Source: Brachionus plicatilis (taxonomy: Eukaryota; Rotifera; Eurotatoria; Ploima; Brachionidae). From it: a stretch of 64,000 nt of DNA. The notes under the pieces were generated by a model. It searched no databases. It was given only the letters and a program-made list of their open reading frames with translations, and was not told the origin of the DNA. Within the stretch, counting starts at the first letter, position 1. Each line of letters starts with the position of its first letter. The stretch lies in assembly GCA_010279815.1 (NCBI GenBank), contig QEOQ01000670.1, positions 64,716 through 128,715 on the forward strand, given 5' to 3'. The position numbers and the translations under genes are program-made. Shown piece after piece: positions 1-9,350 of this stretch.

Positions 1-915
1 TGCCAAGTTGTCAGTCAAATTGGAACTATTTACAAACGATTGATCATTTTTGTTTAAAAATTTTTGATAGAATTTATTTGCTTTTGATTGAAAAAAACTA
101 ATTGAAATTATACAAAACAAGAATAAGATAAATGCCAGAATAGAGACTAGATAATCAAATAATGAGTGTTTAATTTTTAAAAATTTAATGTTTAATTTTA
201 AAAATTTTGATAATTTTTTAAATAAATTTTTCTTCGGACTACTAACTATATCTATATTTTCAAAGCCAATCGTGACAAATTTTTTCCTATTGTCTATAAG
301 CTTGTGATGAAATTCGTGAAGTTGAGCGGGGAAAAGATTTGGATCGTTTGGGCTAGCTGTCATTTTGGAGTCCAAATAGTGTGATTTAGTGTTTGCTGAA
401 GTGGACTGGTACAAACTAAACATTGGATGAACCATTTGAGGTGGAGGAGGTGGAGGCGCAGTTGGTCTTTCTAGCTTGAGCGAGTTGTTCCTTGGCAAGG
501 TCTTGGTTCGATTCAAATCATAAATGTCTTTGAAGCCTTCGGGTAGTATCTGTTTAATTTCATTGAAAAATACTCTATCATTTAGTCTTGATGTGTTAAA
601 AAAACAAAACGAGTCATTTGATGCTTCTTCATAGTGGTTTTGATTAAGTTTGTTTGATTTTGTCTTTCTGGGCTTTCTTGGCAAGGGCATGGTTGAGGTG
701 ACTAATTTTTTCTGATCACATGACACAACCAAGTCAAATTTGGGCGCGCTTTGGTCAAAATTCAAAAATTTACAGCTCTCGTCCGAACGGGAGTAGTCGG
801 TGTCAGTGGAGCAAATTTTTGCCAAGTCAAGTTTTTTGCGTGGTATTGGAGTGGGCGAAAAAGTGAGCCGATCAAAATAGTCCTCCAAAAGACTTTTTTC
901 CATTCTATCATCCAT
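1..915 (-). CDS. N-terminal part of a single-pass membrane protein (partial, runs off the left edge)
   Basis: An uninterrupted frame of 305 codons runs from an ATG at 915 to the window edge, with no stop and no need for an intron. Residues 1-250 are hydrophilic, with basic patches (MPLPRKPRKTK near 76-86) and a run of six prolines at about 154-159, a possible SH3 or profilin ligand. One strongly hydrophobic segment at about 253-275 is followed by polar sequence carrying NSS and NLT N-glycosylation sequons. This suggests a cytoplasmic or nucleoplasmic N terminus and a luminal or extracellular C terminus (type II). I do not recognise the family. SUN-domain or teneurin-like architectures have this general layout, but nothing diagnostic is visible. 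The rest of the gene lies left of the window. Confidence 0.72.
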   Translation of the reverse strand, partial: MDDRMEKSLLEDYFDRLTFSPTPIPRKKLDLAKICSTDTDYSRSDESCKFLNFDQSAPKFDLVVSCDQKKLVTSTMPLPRKPRKTKSNKLNQNHYEEASNDSFCFFNTSRLNDRVFFNEIKQILPEGFKDIYDLNRTKTLPRNNSLKLERPTAPPPPPPQMVHPMFSLYQSTSANTKSHYLDSKMTASPNDPNLFPAQLHEFHHKLIDNRKKFVTIGFENIDIVSSPKKNLFKKLSKFLKLNIKFLKIKHSLFDYLVSILAFILFLFCIISISFFQSKANKFYQKFLNKNDQSFVNSSNLTDNLA

Positions 916-1969
916 TTAAAAACAATCTAAAATAATTTAAAAAAATTTATTTTTATACCATTCGGACTTGGTGTTTGAAGGACGTGAATTGTTTATTTAA
1001 AAAGTGTCTATCAAACGGAAGATAACTGAAGTTAAAGATAAGACTTGCAGACAACAAAAAAAAGAAAGAAGATATTTTGTTTATTTTTATTTCAAAAGAG
1101 AACAAGATAAAAAAAAATATTTATTCAAAATAAACATTTAAGAGTAGCTTAAAAATTTAAATTAATTAAATTCGACTGATACAATTGAAGACTAGACACT
1201 CTAGTTAGCGTTTAAATGTCCATAAAATTTAGCTGTTTCAGCTACAAATTAGACTTTTTTTTTACTATTCCTGAAACAGATTTTTTTTTCTCTAATCGTT
1301 TCGTAAATGTCCATATTATCTGGATGAATAGCAGAGTAGAAAATTTTCATTTAAATGTCGGTAACTATGCTGTAAATACAAGATAAAGTTTAGTTAAACT
1401 TTTAAATGTAAATTACAAACAACAAAAATAAATGTCTATTCGAAAAAATTTGTTTTTAATTAATTCCATGCCTAATTAGAGCAGTTATACAACCCTGAAT
1501 CGGCCCGAGTCTCTAAATAGCCATCGGATTCGAAAGTGCATCTAGAGACCCGGGCTTTTATGGCTCAACTAGGCTCGAAAAAAAAGCTAATTTATCTTCA
1601 GAGATCCGAAACAAATACTCAACTCAATTGTTCAATAACTCATCACTTGAACCTGAACTAAATTAATATTATTTACCAAATAGTTATTAAAACAAATGAT
1701 ACAAATTTAGATCAAGTCATGTTGGATATTTGTTTTTCTATGAAGAAAAAATTGCATTCGACTGGTGCTTTATTGTTCTAATCAGCCTATTGATATATTG
1801 TCTATAATAAAAACAAGTGTTTTTTATTTTAAAGCACTTTATAATATTCAAATTGCGCAATTTAGATAAGCCTGGTTCAAGGCTCTAATTGAAAAAATAC
1901 CCTCAACGATAGTTTAAATTCTTTAGGTAATAGTTTATCTTTAGCTGAGTAAGTTTGTTTTTTCTCAGT
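916..1969. other. Non-coding AT-rich stretch upstream of the left-edge gene
   Basis: No open frame with protein-like composition was found on either strand. The only structured element is a GC-rich hairpin at 1503-1555. The first few hundred bases presumably hold the promoter and 5' UTR of the minus-strand gene, but no specific element can be named. Confidence 0.4.
1503..1555. repeat. GC-rich hairpin
   Basis: GCCCGAGTCTCTA at 1503-1515 and TAGAGACCCGGGC at 1543-1555 are inverted copies with one mismatch in 13, around a 27-nt loop. This is conspicuous in such AT-rich DNA. It does not fold as a tRNA. It could be the end of a degraded inverted-repeat element. Confidence 0.5.
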
Positions 1970-3240
1970 CCTTAGAAATACTTGGAACAATTTTTCAAGT
2001 ATTTGTAAAATTGATTATCTGTTGAAAAGAAAGTAAAAATTAAAAAAAAATTATTTCAAATATTGGAAATAAATCCAGCTGACATAATTTTGAAATTTGC
2101 CTTTGAGAATAATTTTTAAAACAAAATTTTATTTTATTCGTTTAAAAAAAATTTTTAATGTTTTTTTTCTCACAAATTTTTGGCCTTAACTTTTTTTCTA
2201 ATTAAAAATGTTTGAAAAATCGTTCTGAATTTATCTTGAAATAAGATTGAAAAAATTTAAAATTTATTACTCAATAAAATTTTACTATTTTGTTGTGAAA
2301 GATCCTTTAAATTCATAGAATACTTCAGCTATTTGTTAACTTGATTATCTGTTAAAAAATAGAGTAATAATTAAAAGAATAGATTATTTTTTTTCAAAAT
2401 ACAGCTGAAAAAATTCTGAAAATTTGAAAAAAAATTTTATTGAATTCTTTTCAAATATTAAAATTAAATAAAATTTTTTCAAAATTTTATTTGACTATAA
2501 TTATTTTAAAAAAATTGAATATGTGTCACAATCCTCACATCTTTTGGACTAAAATGTTTTGCGTAAATAAAAATCTTAATGAAAAACCTCCCTAAATTTA
2601 TCTTTATAAAAAAATTTAAAGTTTTATTCAACCAAAAATTAAAAATTCACAGAATATCTTCGGAATTTTTTAAAATTGATAATCTGTCAAAAAAAGAATA
2701 AAAATCAAAAGAAAATATGATCTTTTTAATAATAACCATAAGAATTTCTGCCTTTGAGAATAATTATTTGAAAAAAAATTTTCAATTTATTTTAATGTTC
2801 TTAATTATATAAATTTAAATTAAATATAAAATTGTCTGAAGAACCGTCTCGGATTTGTCTTCATAAAAAAAACCTATAAGCTATCACTCATTCAAAAATT
2901 AGCTTTTTTGCTGTGAAAGGCCTTTAAAATTCATAAGCTACTTCAGGTATTTGTAAACTTGATTGTCTGCCATAAAAAAGGAAAAATTAAAAGAGAAGAT
3001 ATTTTTTTTCAAATTCAAATAAGCCCAGCTGACAAAATTCTTAAATTTTGCCTTTGAGAATTATTGTTTAAAAACAAAATTTTATTTTAATATTTAAAAA
3101 AAGAAATTTAAACATGTTTTCTCTCACAATTTATGATAAATAAAATTGTTTGAAAAACCGTCCTGAATTTATCTTGAAATAAGAGAAAAAAATTCAAAAT
3201 CCATTACTCAACCAAAAATTAGCTATTTTGCTGTAAAAGG
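1970..3240. repeat. Diverged tandem repeat, about four units
   Basis: Two anchor phrases recur in the same order. A GATTATCTGTT-like phrase lies near 2012, 2343, 2673 and 2960. A GTTCTGAATTTATCTT-like phrase lies near 2222, 2590, 2847 and 3162. A CTGTGAAAGGCCTTTAAAATTC-like phrase also recurs, as do CAGCTGACA and TGCCTTTGAGAATAATT. Spacing runs from about 255 to 370 bp, so units are diverged and of unequal length. No coding potential is visible, and the origin is unknown. Confidence 0.6.
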
Positions 3241-5240
3241 TAAGAATCAAGTATTTGCAGGTGTTCTCTACTGACTATAGATAAGAGCCATTATCTTATC
3301 ATTTGAGAATATTTAATTTAGTGAAAATAGCTTTTTGTTGAGAAATCAAAATTTCAACTGTTTATTTTCACTTAGTTCTGAATTTACTGATAAATTCAAA
3401 AATTGACCATTATCAAAATAATTAAGTGTCTAAATTGTAATTAAATTGACTTGGCTGACTTAAAACTTAGACTCAATTTAGAACATTCAAATAAACAAGT
3501 AGCAAATTAACATAGACAAGAATAGATAGAATATTTGTATTTCATTTGTTTATTTTCTTGAAATCGACACTATCTTAAAAAAATCAGATTAACAGTAGCT
3601 CTACTATGTTTCAAGATTAATTACCGCTCAAAGTGGCACTAATTTTGTTCAAAAATTCTGCTCGAAGTAAGACGATAAATCAATTGTTTAATTAAAATGT
3701 TCCAAGTGTTGTCTGTAGAGTCAAATGGATTTTCTTTCAAGGACCCGAGTCAATTATTTGAAATTTCAAAAAGAAAAATTGCAAAAATATGTCAGTCAAT
3801 AGATTCATTGAAATTTGATATAAAAAATAGATTTTCGGCTTGATTAAACCTTGAAAATGAAACAACTCAATATGCTGCGTTTAAATTTATATTCAAGTTG
3901 CGCTTAAGAACATTAATAAATATAAAGAATCAGAAAGAACATATATTTGAATGTATGACAATAGAAAGCAATGTAGAAGGGGCATGCGTATTAAAATTTA
4001 CAGTCTCAAAGCTGCTGTCAAACGATCAAAAATTAAAATGAAATTTAAATTTATCTAATTAGAAATTAAACTCAAATAATAAGAAGTTTTCTTTTCTTCC
4101 ATTTTGTCAAAAACTAATAATTAATATTAGATCAAAAAATTTAATTTTTTATTACTAAATTTACTTGATGACTTTCAAGGTGATTTTTGAATATTTATTG
4201 ATAGCAATTTTCAAATTTATTTATAATCATTTAATGCTACTTGAATAATTTAAACATCTCAAAAATTTAAAAGAATATTTTCATTTTCAAAAAATTATAC
4301 TTTGATGACCCTGATTTTTTTAAGACTGCTCAAAAAAATCAAAAATCAAGAAGATACCGTTTATAAGAAATATGGGTTTAAGAAATTTTCGCTTATAAAA
4401 AACTTTAAAAAACTAAACCTAAAGGGACAAAAACTTTTTCTCTACCTTTAGTGCTTATTTTTTGCATACAAGAAATTCTCATAAAGAAAATTTATCGCAT
4501 ATAATAAATTGATTTTATGATTTTTTAAAAACAAATAAAATGTTTTTCATGTTAAACTTGTTGTTTATAAGAAAGTTGAACTTTTTTTGCTTTTTATAAA
4601 TTTGAACTTTTTAAAAATTAAAAATAATAAAAATGACAAAATAAACAATCAGAGGACTGCTATTAGTCTAGAAAAAATAATTTATATTCTCAATTGCTTA
4701 GTATAATGTGTAGATAAATAAAACAGTTTCTCAAAACTTCCCTATAATCCTATAACAGTTTCTTACACCAAAAAAAATTTTTCGTTTATATGAAATTGTC
4801 TAATATAAGAAATTTTTCTTGTGCAAATTTGTAATTTGTATTTTATGGGTCTAATTCCAAAAAAAATAATTTTTTTTAAATTTCTGTCAAATTCATTGAA
4901 AGTAGCAGCATGGATGAAGATTAAAATAAAAATAAGAGATTAAATACATAAAAAACGTGATTCAATATGATGAAAAACAAATAAAATCAATTTATTGAAA
5001 TGTAAAAATCACATAAATTAAATTTTTTAAATCAAAATTAAGTAATAAAAAAGTTTTAAAAAATATTTAATCAAAAATTTTAATAAATTTTTTTGTCAAA
5101 ATGGCTGGGGCCAAGCCGTTCGCTTTACGCTTTTTTTAGAACCACTGTAAGATTAAAAAAAATTAATCTAAAAAAACAAAAGATACGATTTTTTTTAAAT
5201 TTTTTATTTGAAAAAAAATTGAATAAAAACAATTTCAATT
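3241..5240. other. AT-rich intergenic DNA
   Basis: No gene is seen. Between about 4350 and 4820 the phrase TTATAAGAAATTTTC recurs loosely in both orientations. This may be a decayed repeat but is too degenerate to delimit. Confidence 0.4.
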
Positions 5241-5440
5241 TAATTTTACGGCGACGCGTTTCGATCAAATGACTGGAAAAAAGAAATCCATTTATTTTAT
5301 AATTGATAATTATGAGAAAGAAAAATTTTTTTAAAGAGAAAATTTTTTTCAAGAGTAAAGAAACTAAGTTAAATAATAACATTAAACAAAAATAGTTTTG
5401 GAAACTAATGCAAAATTGATGAAGAATTTTCATAATCTAA
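5241..5440 (-). mobile_element. Penelope-like element 3' remnant with degenerate hammerhead-type core (copy 1)
   Basis: On the minus strand ATCGAAACGCGTCG (around 5251-5264) matches the GAAACGCGTCG tail seen in a second copy at 50.9 kb. About 48 bp further along (5389-5435) the two copies match again at close to 90%, including the phrases AAAATAGTTTT and GAATTTTCATAAT. Both loci are therefore copies of one dispersed element. Hammerhead ribozymes are known from Penelope-like retroelements. Here the CTGANGA half is ruined, so this copy should not cleave. The element assignment is inference; the repeat relationship is seen directly. Confidence 0.45.
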
Positions 5441-6354
5441 GACAAATTTCTAATTTAAACAAATTTATAACATTTCTTTTAAATTTTATTTTTTTAAAAT
5501 CGCTCCAAAGAGTCTTGATTATTTTATTTTTATATTTAAGAATGATAAAAGAATAAAGTCTCATAAGGCTTTTACATGTGATTAAACGTTCGTAATTAAG
5601 TTATAATCTATCCAGTCTTAACTCCCAATAGATTTAATTAAATTTAGTTTTTTAGATGTTCGTCGACCGATTATTCTTGTTTAACCATGCAAACATAAAT
5701 CTGGGTAAAGGTATACCCAGAAACGTCAGATAAGTCTTCGATTGGATTGTATTTAAACAAAATAATTTTATTTTTTAACTCTGGATCTTTGTAGAAACAT
5801 TGCAGCAATGACAAAACTGAATAGTTGTCCGTCAATTAGTATCCAATTACCATTTTATTTATGGTAAAATAAAAAAATTATTTTAAGGTTTTTATTTAAT
5901 TAAAATATAAAAAGGGCTTAATTTTTTATCTGAAAATTAAGAAACAATTGTAACTTGAACATTGAATCCAAAAAAATTAGCTAATTATAGAGTCCATTGA
6001 AATTAGTCGGTGTTAATAATCTATAAAAAAATTATTCGATTATAAAGTAAGTATATTATTGAATCAAATTTTTAAAATCGATTATCAACTCATTTATTCT
6101 TTTACTCTTTTATCGAAATTCAACTTTTTCTTAACTAATTTATTTAATAAACTTTTTCAAAATATCTAAACATAAGAAAAATGAAAAAATTTTAGTACAT
6201 TTATTTTATTTTTACAATTAAAATTCATTTATTTCGCTTAAATTTTTAGCAATCATTAACAATTATCATTTAAAAATTCATCTAAAAAACAATCAATAGC
6301 AATAATTATTCAATAATTCTTTAAAAAATTTTAAAAATCACAACAACAAAATTA
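5441..6354. other. AT-rich spacer downstream of the BAR-like gene
   Basis: Apart from the short coding-like relic at 5671-5853, nothing is recognisable. The right part must contain the 3' UTR of the minus-strand gene that ends at 6355. Confidence 0.4.
5671..5853 (-). pseudogene. Short decayed coding fragment
   Basis: From ATG at 5853 the frame reads MVIGY, then a TAA stop, then about 54 codons of protein-like sequence (containing SVLSLLQCFYKDPELKNKI and DVSGYTFTQIYVCM) to a TAA at 5671. Amino-acid composition is balanced, unlike the lysine, asparagine and phenylalanine strings that random AT-rich DNA gives here. The LLQCFYKDPELK stretch faintly recalls the start of USP-type deubiquitinase domains, but the catalytic Cys context is absent. 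It may also be an isolated exon. Confidence 0.35.
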
Positions 6355-7781
6355 TCAAATATTTCTCGATGGTGACATTCTTTGTCTAATGTACGCATTG
6401 TTTTGAATTAAATTGGCATTGTTCGATTGAACGACTGCAATACAAGGTGCTGATGGTAGAACTGAAGTGCTTTTTGAGCTGATGTTTGCGTAGAAATTTT
6501 CTGAATCTGAATATGTTGGCGGTGGAACTTTAGGGGGTTCTTCTTCATTAATTTTTTTTAAAGAAGGATACAAATTATCTCTGTTGCTTTCTACATCGCT
6601 TATTTTTGGCGAAATAGAACAAGATTTTTTTTGAGCTTTGCCTTTTTTTACTTCAATGGTTGGTTCTTCTTCAAATTGACCACTTACCACATGAATTGTG
6701 CCATCTTGACTTTCTACAACATTTTTTTGAATTAAAGAAGATGAGCTCAATGAGCTTAACTTTTTCTTGGCTGCAGTGCATATATCTTCTGTGAATTTCT
6801 TATTCTTATAAGCTATGTCATTAATGTTATCTACTTCTTCACCAGAAACATCAGGTATTTGATCCAACAAGCTCTAAATCGGGATTATTATTTAAAAGAA
6901 AATTTTTTAATTAAAAAAAATATAGATTTCGTACTTGCATAGCTTCAATTAGTACTTTTTCAGCTTCATTTTGTCTCATCAAAGCATCAGTAAAAGTTTT
7001 TAAATTTTTTTTAAACAAAATTGACTTGGTCGTCTCAATTTCTTGATTTAACTCATAAACTTAAATTTTGCATTTTACTACAAATAAATAAATTTTGGTG
7101 AATTTTGAATTTTTTACTTTTAATCTCGGACTTTTCTCTATCAAGTTTTGTTCTTTGATATTTGACCTCCAGATCTCGAATGTTTTTAGAAGAGGGACAT
7201 TTTTGTAAATCTTTAAGACACTGCTTTTCTTTTTTTAAAAGAGATTGATTATTTTTTTGTAAGCTTTTTAACTGTGTATCATGTTCTTTGAATTTTTTGA
7301 ATAAATCCGACACATTTAGAAAAGATGCTGAAAATTTTCAATTAAAAGTTATTTTAAAATTTATTGATTCTTACAAGCTTTTTCTTTGCCAAAGTCTGTG
7401 GAAAATTGTCTCATCAAAGCAGCCACTTTGCTACTCACATCCTAAAACAAAAGTCTCTAGAAATTTGGTATAAATTTTCAAATTTAAATACATTTATTGC
7501 ATTGTTATTACAGTCTTGTGCCCATGATTCAAGATTTTCAAAAGCTAAGTAAAAAGAAAGGACAAATTGTTGAAAATTAATTTTATTAAAAAAATTACCC
7601 TTTAAATTTGATGTTATATGTTTTTTGGTCAATTTTTTTAAATCTTCGAAAGAAGATATAACCTTGCTAATACTTGACGAAAATATCATTATTTTGTTTT
7701 GGATCCTAAGTTCGTTGAAGTATTTATTCAAAATCTAAAAGTTATTTTTGTAATCCATTTTGATGTGCATGAAATTTTACT
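6355..7781 (-). CDS. BAR-like coiled-coil protein with a C-terminal PPxY motif
   Basis: Joined exons on the minus strand: a leading exon ending at 7781 (start not found), 7734-7599, 7544-7492, 7441-7375, 7327-7118, 7059-6935 and 6873-6355. All phases agree and give at least 369 residues. About 230 residues are predominantly helical and charged (for example KNNQSLLKKEKQCLKDLQK), resembling a BAR/F-BAR/IMD membrane-bending dimer. A polar tail follows with PPPTYSDSENFY, in which PPTY fits a WW-domain ligand. The 7059 exon uses an AAG acceptor. The leading exon reads NGHLFRLLA before the join, but an in-frame TGA lies further 5', so the true first exon is missing. Degraded tandem copies of its exons lie at 12.6-13.5 kb. 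The family is uncertain; BAR is inferred from helical pattern only. Confidence 0.6.
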
Positions 7782-8130
7782 GCAAGTAGACGAAATAAAT
7801 GTCCGTTTAGTTTCTTTCAATAAATTCTTTTAAAGTTCATTCAAAAATAAAATTAGATTTTTTATTTTTTAAATAATAAAACACATAGATTTTATATTTT
7901 ATTATTAGCTACTTTGGATACAAAAAAAATCAAGAGAAAAAGTCTTTTTTTTTTAAATAAAGAAAACGGGTTTACCTTTGATCAAAAAATTTTAATAAAA
8001 GAGTTATTATTATGTGGTATATATAATTAATGACTGTATATTTAATTGAATTTATAAGACGAATAATTTATTTATATAACAATTTAATTAAATTTTATAG
8101 TACCAAGTCACCAATTTTTATGGGTGGTAG

Positions 8131-8640
8131 ACTTATCTGACAAGTCATTTCCGACAATTTTTAATTAAAATAATTAAATAAAAAGGTTTTAGTACTTTTC
8201 TGACAAAATAATTTCAGATAAGTCACTCTCTTTTAAGTAATATCATATATAAATTGTCCAAAAAAATTTAATCAATCCATTTAATAAATTCTGATCAATA
8301 CTAATATATCTCAAAGTCAAGATAATAATTTTATTGAGTTTAAAACCAGCAGAGGGAAACTTTGCATTGGTAATTTAGGAGAAAAGTACTGATTTGAATA
8401 TGAATCCAAGATAACTGGCTATAAATCTTGGATTCGATCACATTCAATATCTCGATAGCATAGGCAACTATTTCAATTTTATTCATAATTAAAATTTTTT
8501 TAACTATTTTTATACAAATTTAATTATGTTTATTGGCCAATAAAATTTTTTATTATACTAAAACCTTTTTAATTAATTATTTTTTATTTAATTAAAAATT
8601 ATCGGAAATGACTAGTCGCAAGTGACTTTGTCGGATAGGT
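8131..8640. mobile_element. Foldback (MITE-like) element
   Basis: The left arm, starting ACTTATCTGACAAGTCATTT at 8131, and the reverse complement of the right arm, ending at 8640 (ACCTATCCGACAAAGTC), match over about 65 bp. The match continues through CATTTCCGACAATTTTTAAT and AAAAAGGTTTTAGTA. The right arm carries an extra duplication of the AGTCACT phrase. There is no coding capacity in the roughly 370-bp centre. Confidence 0.6.
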
Positions 8641-8854
8641 TTGTTTACCAATTTTTATATACGTTTGATAATAGCCCTTAATAAAACTCAAAAATTTATT
8701 ACTTTATAAAACAGATTTAATTTGTTAAAGAAATAGTACTATATGATAATGCTTAAGCAAGGAAAAATAAAGAATATTTTTTTTAATTAGTGGGCATGAC
8801 AAAAATAATATTTAGCTAACTATTTTTTTTTCACCAAAAAATATACCATTAAAC

Positions 8855-8960
8855 CAGACTTGTTTTTAAGTCACAGTTTTAAGTCTAAGTCACAAAAATT
8901 TAAGTCAAAGTTTTGACTTGACTTAATTTTTTTTTTTAAGTCTAAGTCATGACTTGCACA
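8855..8960. repeat. AAGTC-rich segment related to the hAT MITE ends
   Basis: AAGTC, AAGTCTAAGTC and the inverse GACTTGACTT occur repeatedly. The same AAGTCCAAGTC texture forms the termini of the MITEs at 29424 and 48517. It directly precedes a hAT transposase C-terminal relic, which supports a hAT origin. Confidence 0.45.
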
Positions 8961-8964
8961 AAAA

Positions 8965-9096
8965 TTTTTATCAATATCTGCTTCATTTGGACCAGTTGAA
9001 AGAATTTTTTCATAATTTGGTTACATTAACAGACCACAGGGGTCAAGATTAACAGCCAGGATTTTGGAAGCAACTACTTTATTGGTATCATATTAA
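8965..9096 (+). pseudogene. hAT transposase C-terminal (dimerisation) relic
   Basis: One frame reads SASFGPVERIFS, a stop (TAA where a CAA would fit), then FGYINRPQGSRLTARILEA. This matches the conserved C-terminal hAT signature (S-S-x-x-V/S-E-R-x-F-S ... R-x-R-L). Everything upstream of it is lost, so the element is dead. The AAGTC-rich segment next to it resembles the termini of two hAT-like MITEs elsewhere in the window. Confidence 0.65.
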
Positions 9097-9350
9097 TACT
9101 TTATTTTTAATTTACCATGTAAAACGATGGGGGAATGAAAAAGATTAGAAAATTGAGCGGGAGGATTTTTTAAAATTAAAAATCAAAGACATTTCGATAC
9201 CTTTTTTATTAAAACAAAAGTAAATAAATTTTTAAATAAAACAAATTTTTATTAAAAAATTGTCATAATAATTCTGATTATATAAAAAAGTTAAATATGT
9301 TCTTATGTACATGAAAAAAATATTAAGTCACAAATTGTTTTTATAAAAAT

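Larger units (their letters stand above)
7800..8964. other. Intergenic DNA with foldback element and AAGTC-rich stretch
   Basis: No gene is seen. It holds the inverted-repeat element at 8131-8640 and an AAGTC-rich segment at about 8855-8960 that leads into a hAT transposase relic. Confidence 0.4.

Noticed and set aside
1860..1895. Possible tRNA T-arm (GCCTGGTTCAAGGC)
   Set aside because: The upstream 60 bases do not supply D and anticodon arms.
5125..5433. Minus-strand ORF of 102 codons
   Set aside because: It is almost entirely F/K/L/N from A/T-rich sequence and overlaps the Penelope-like remnant.
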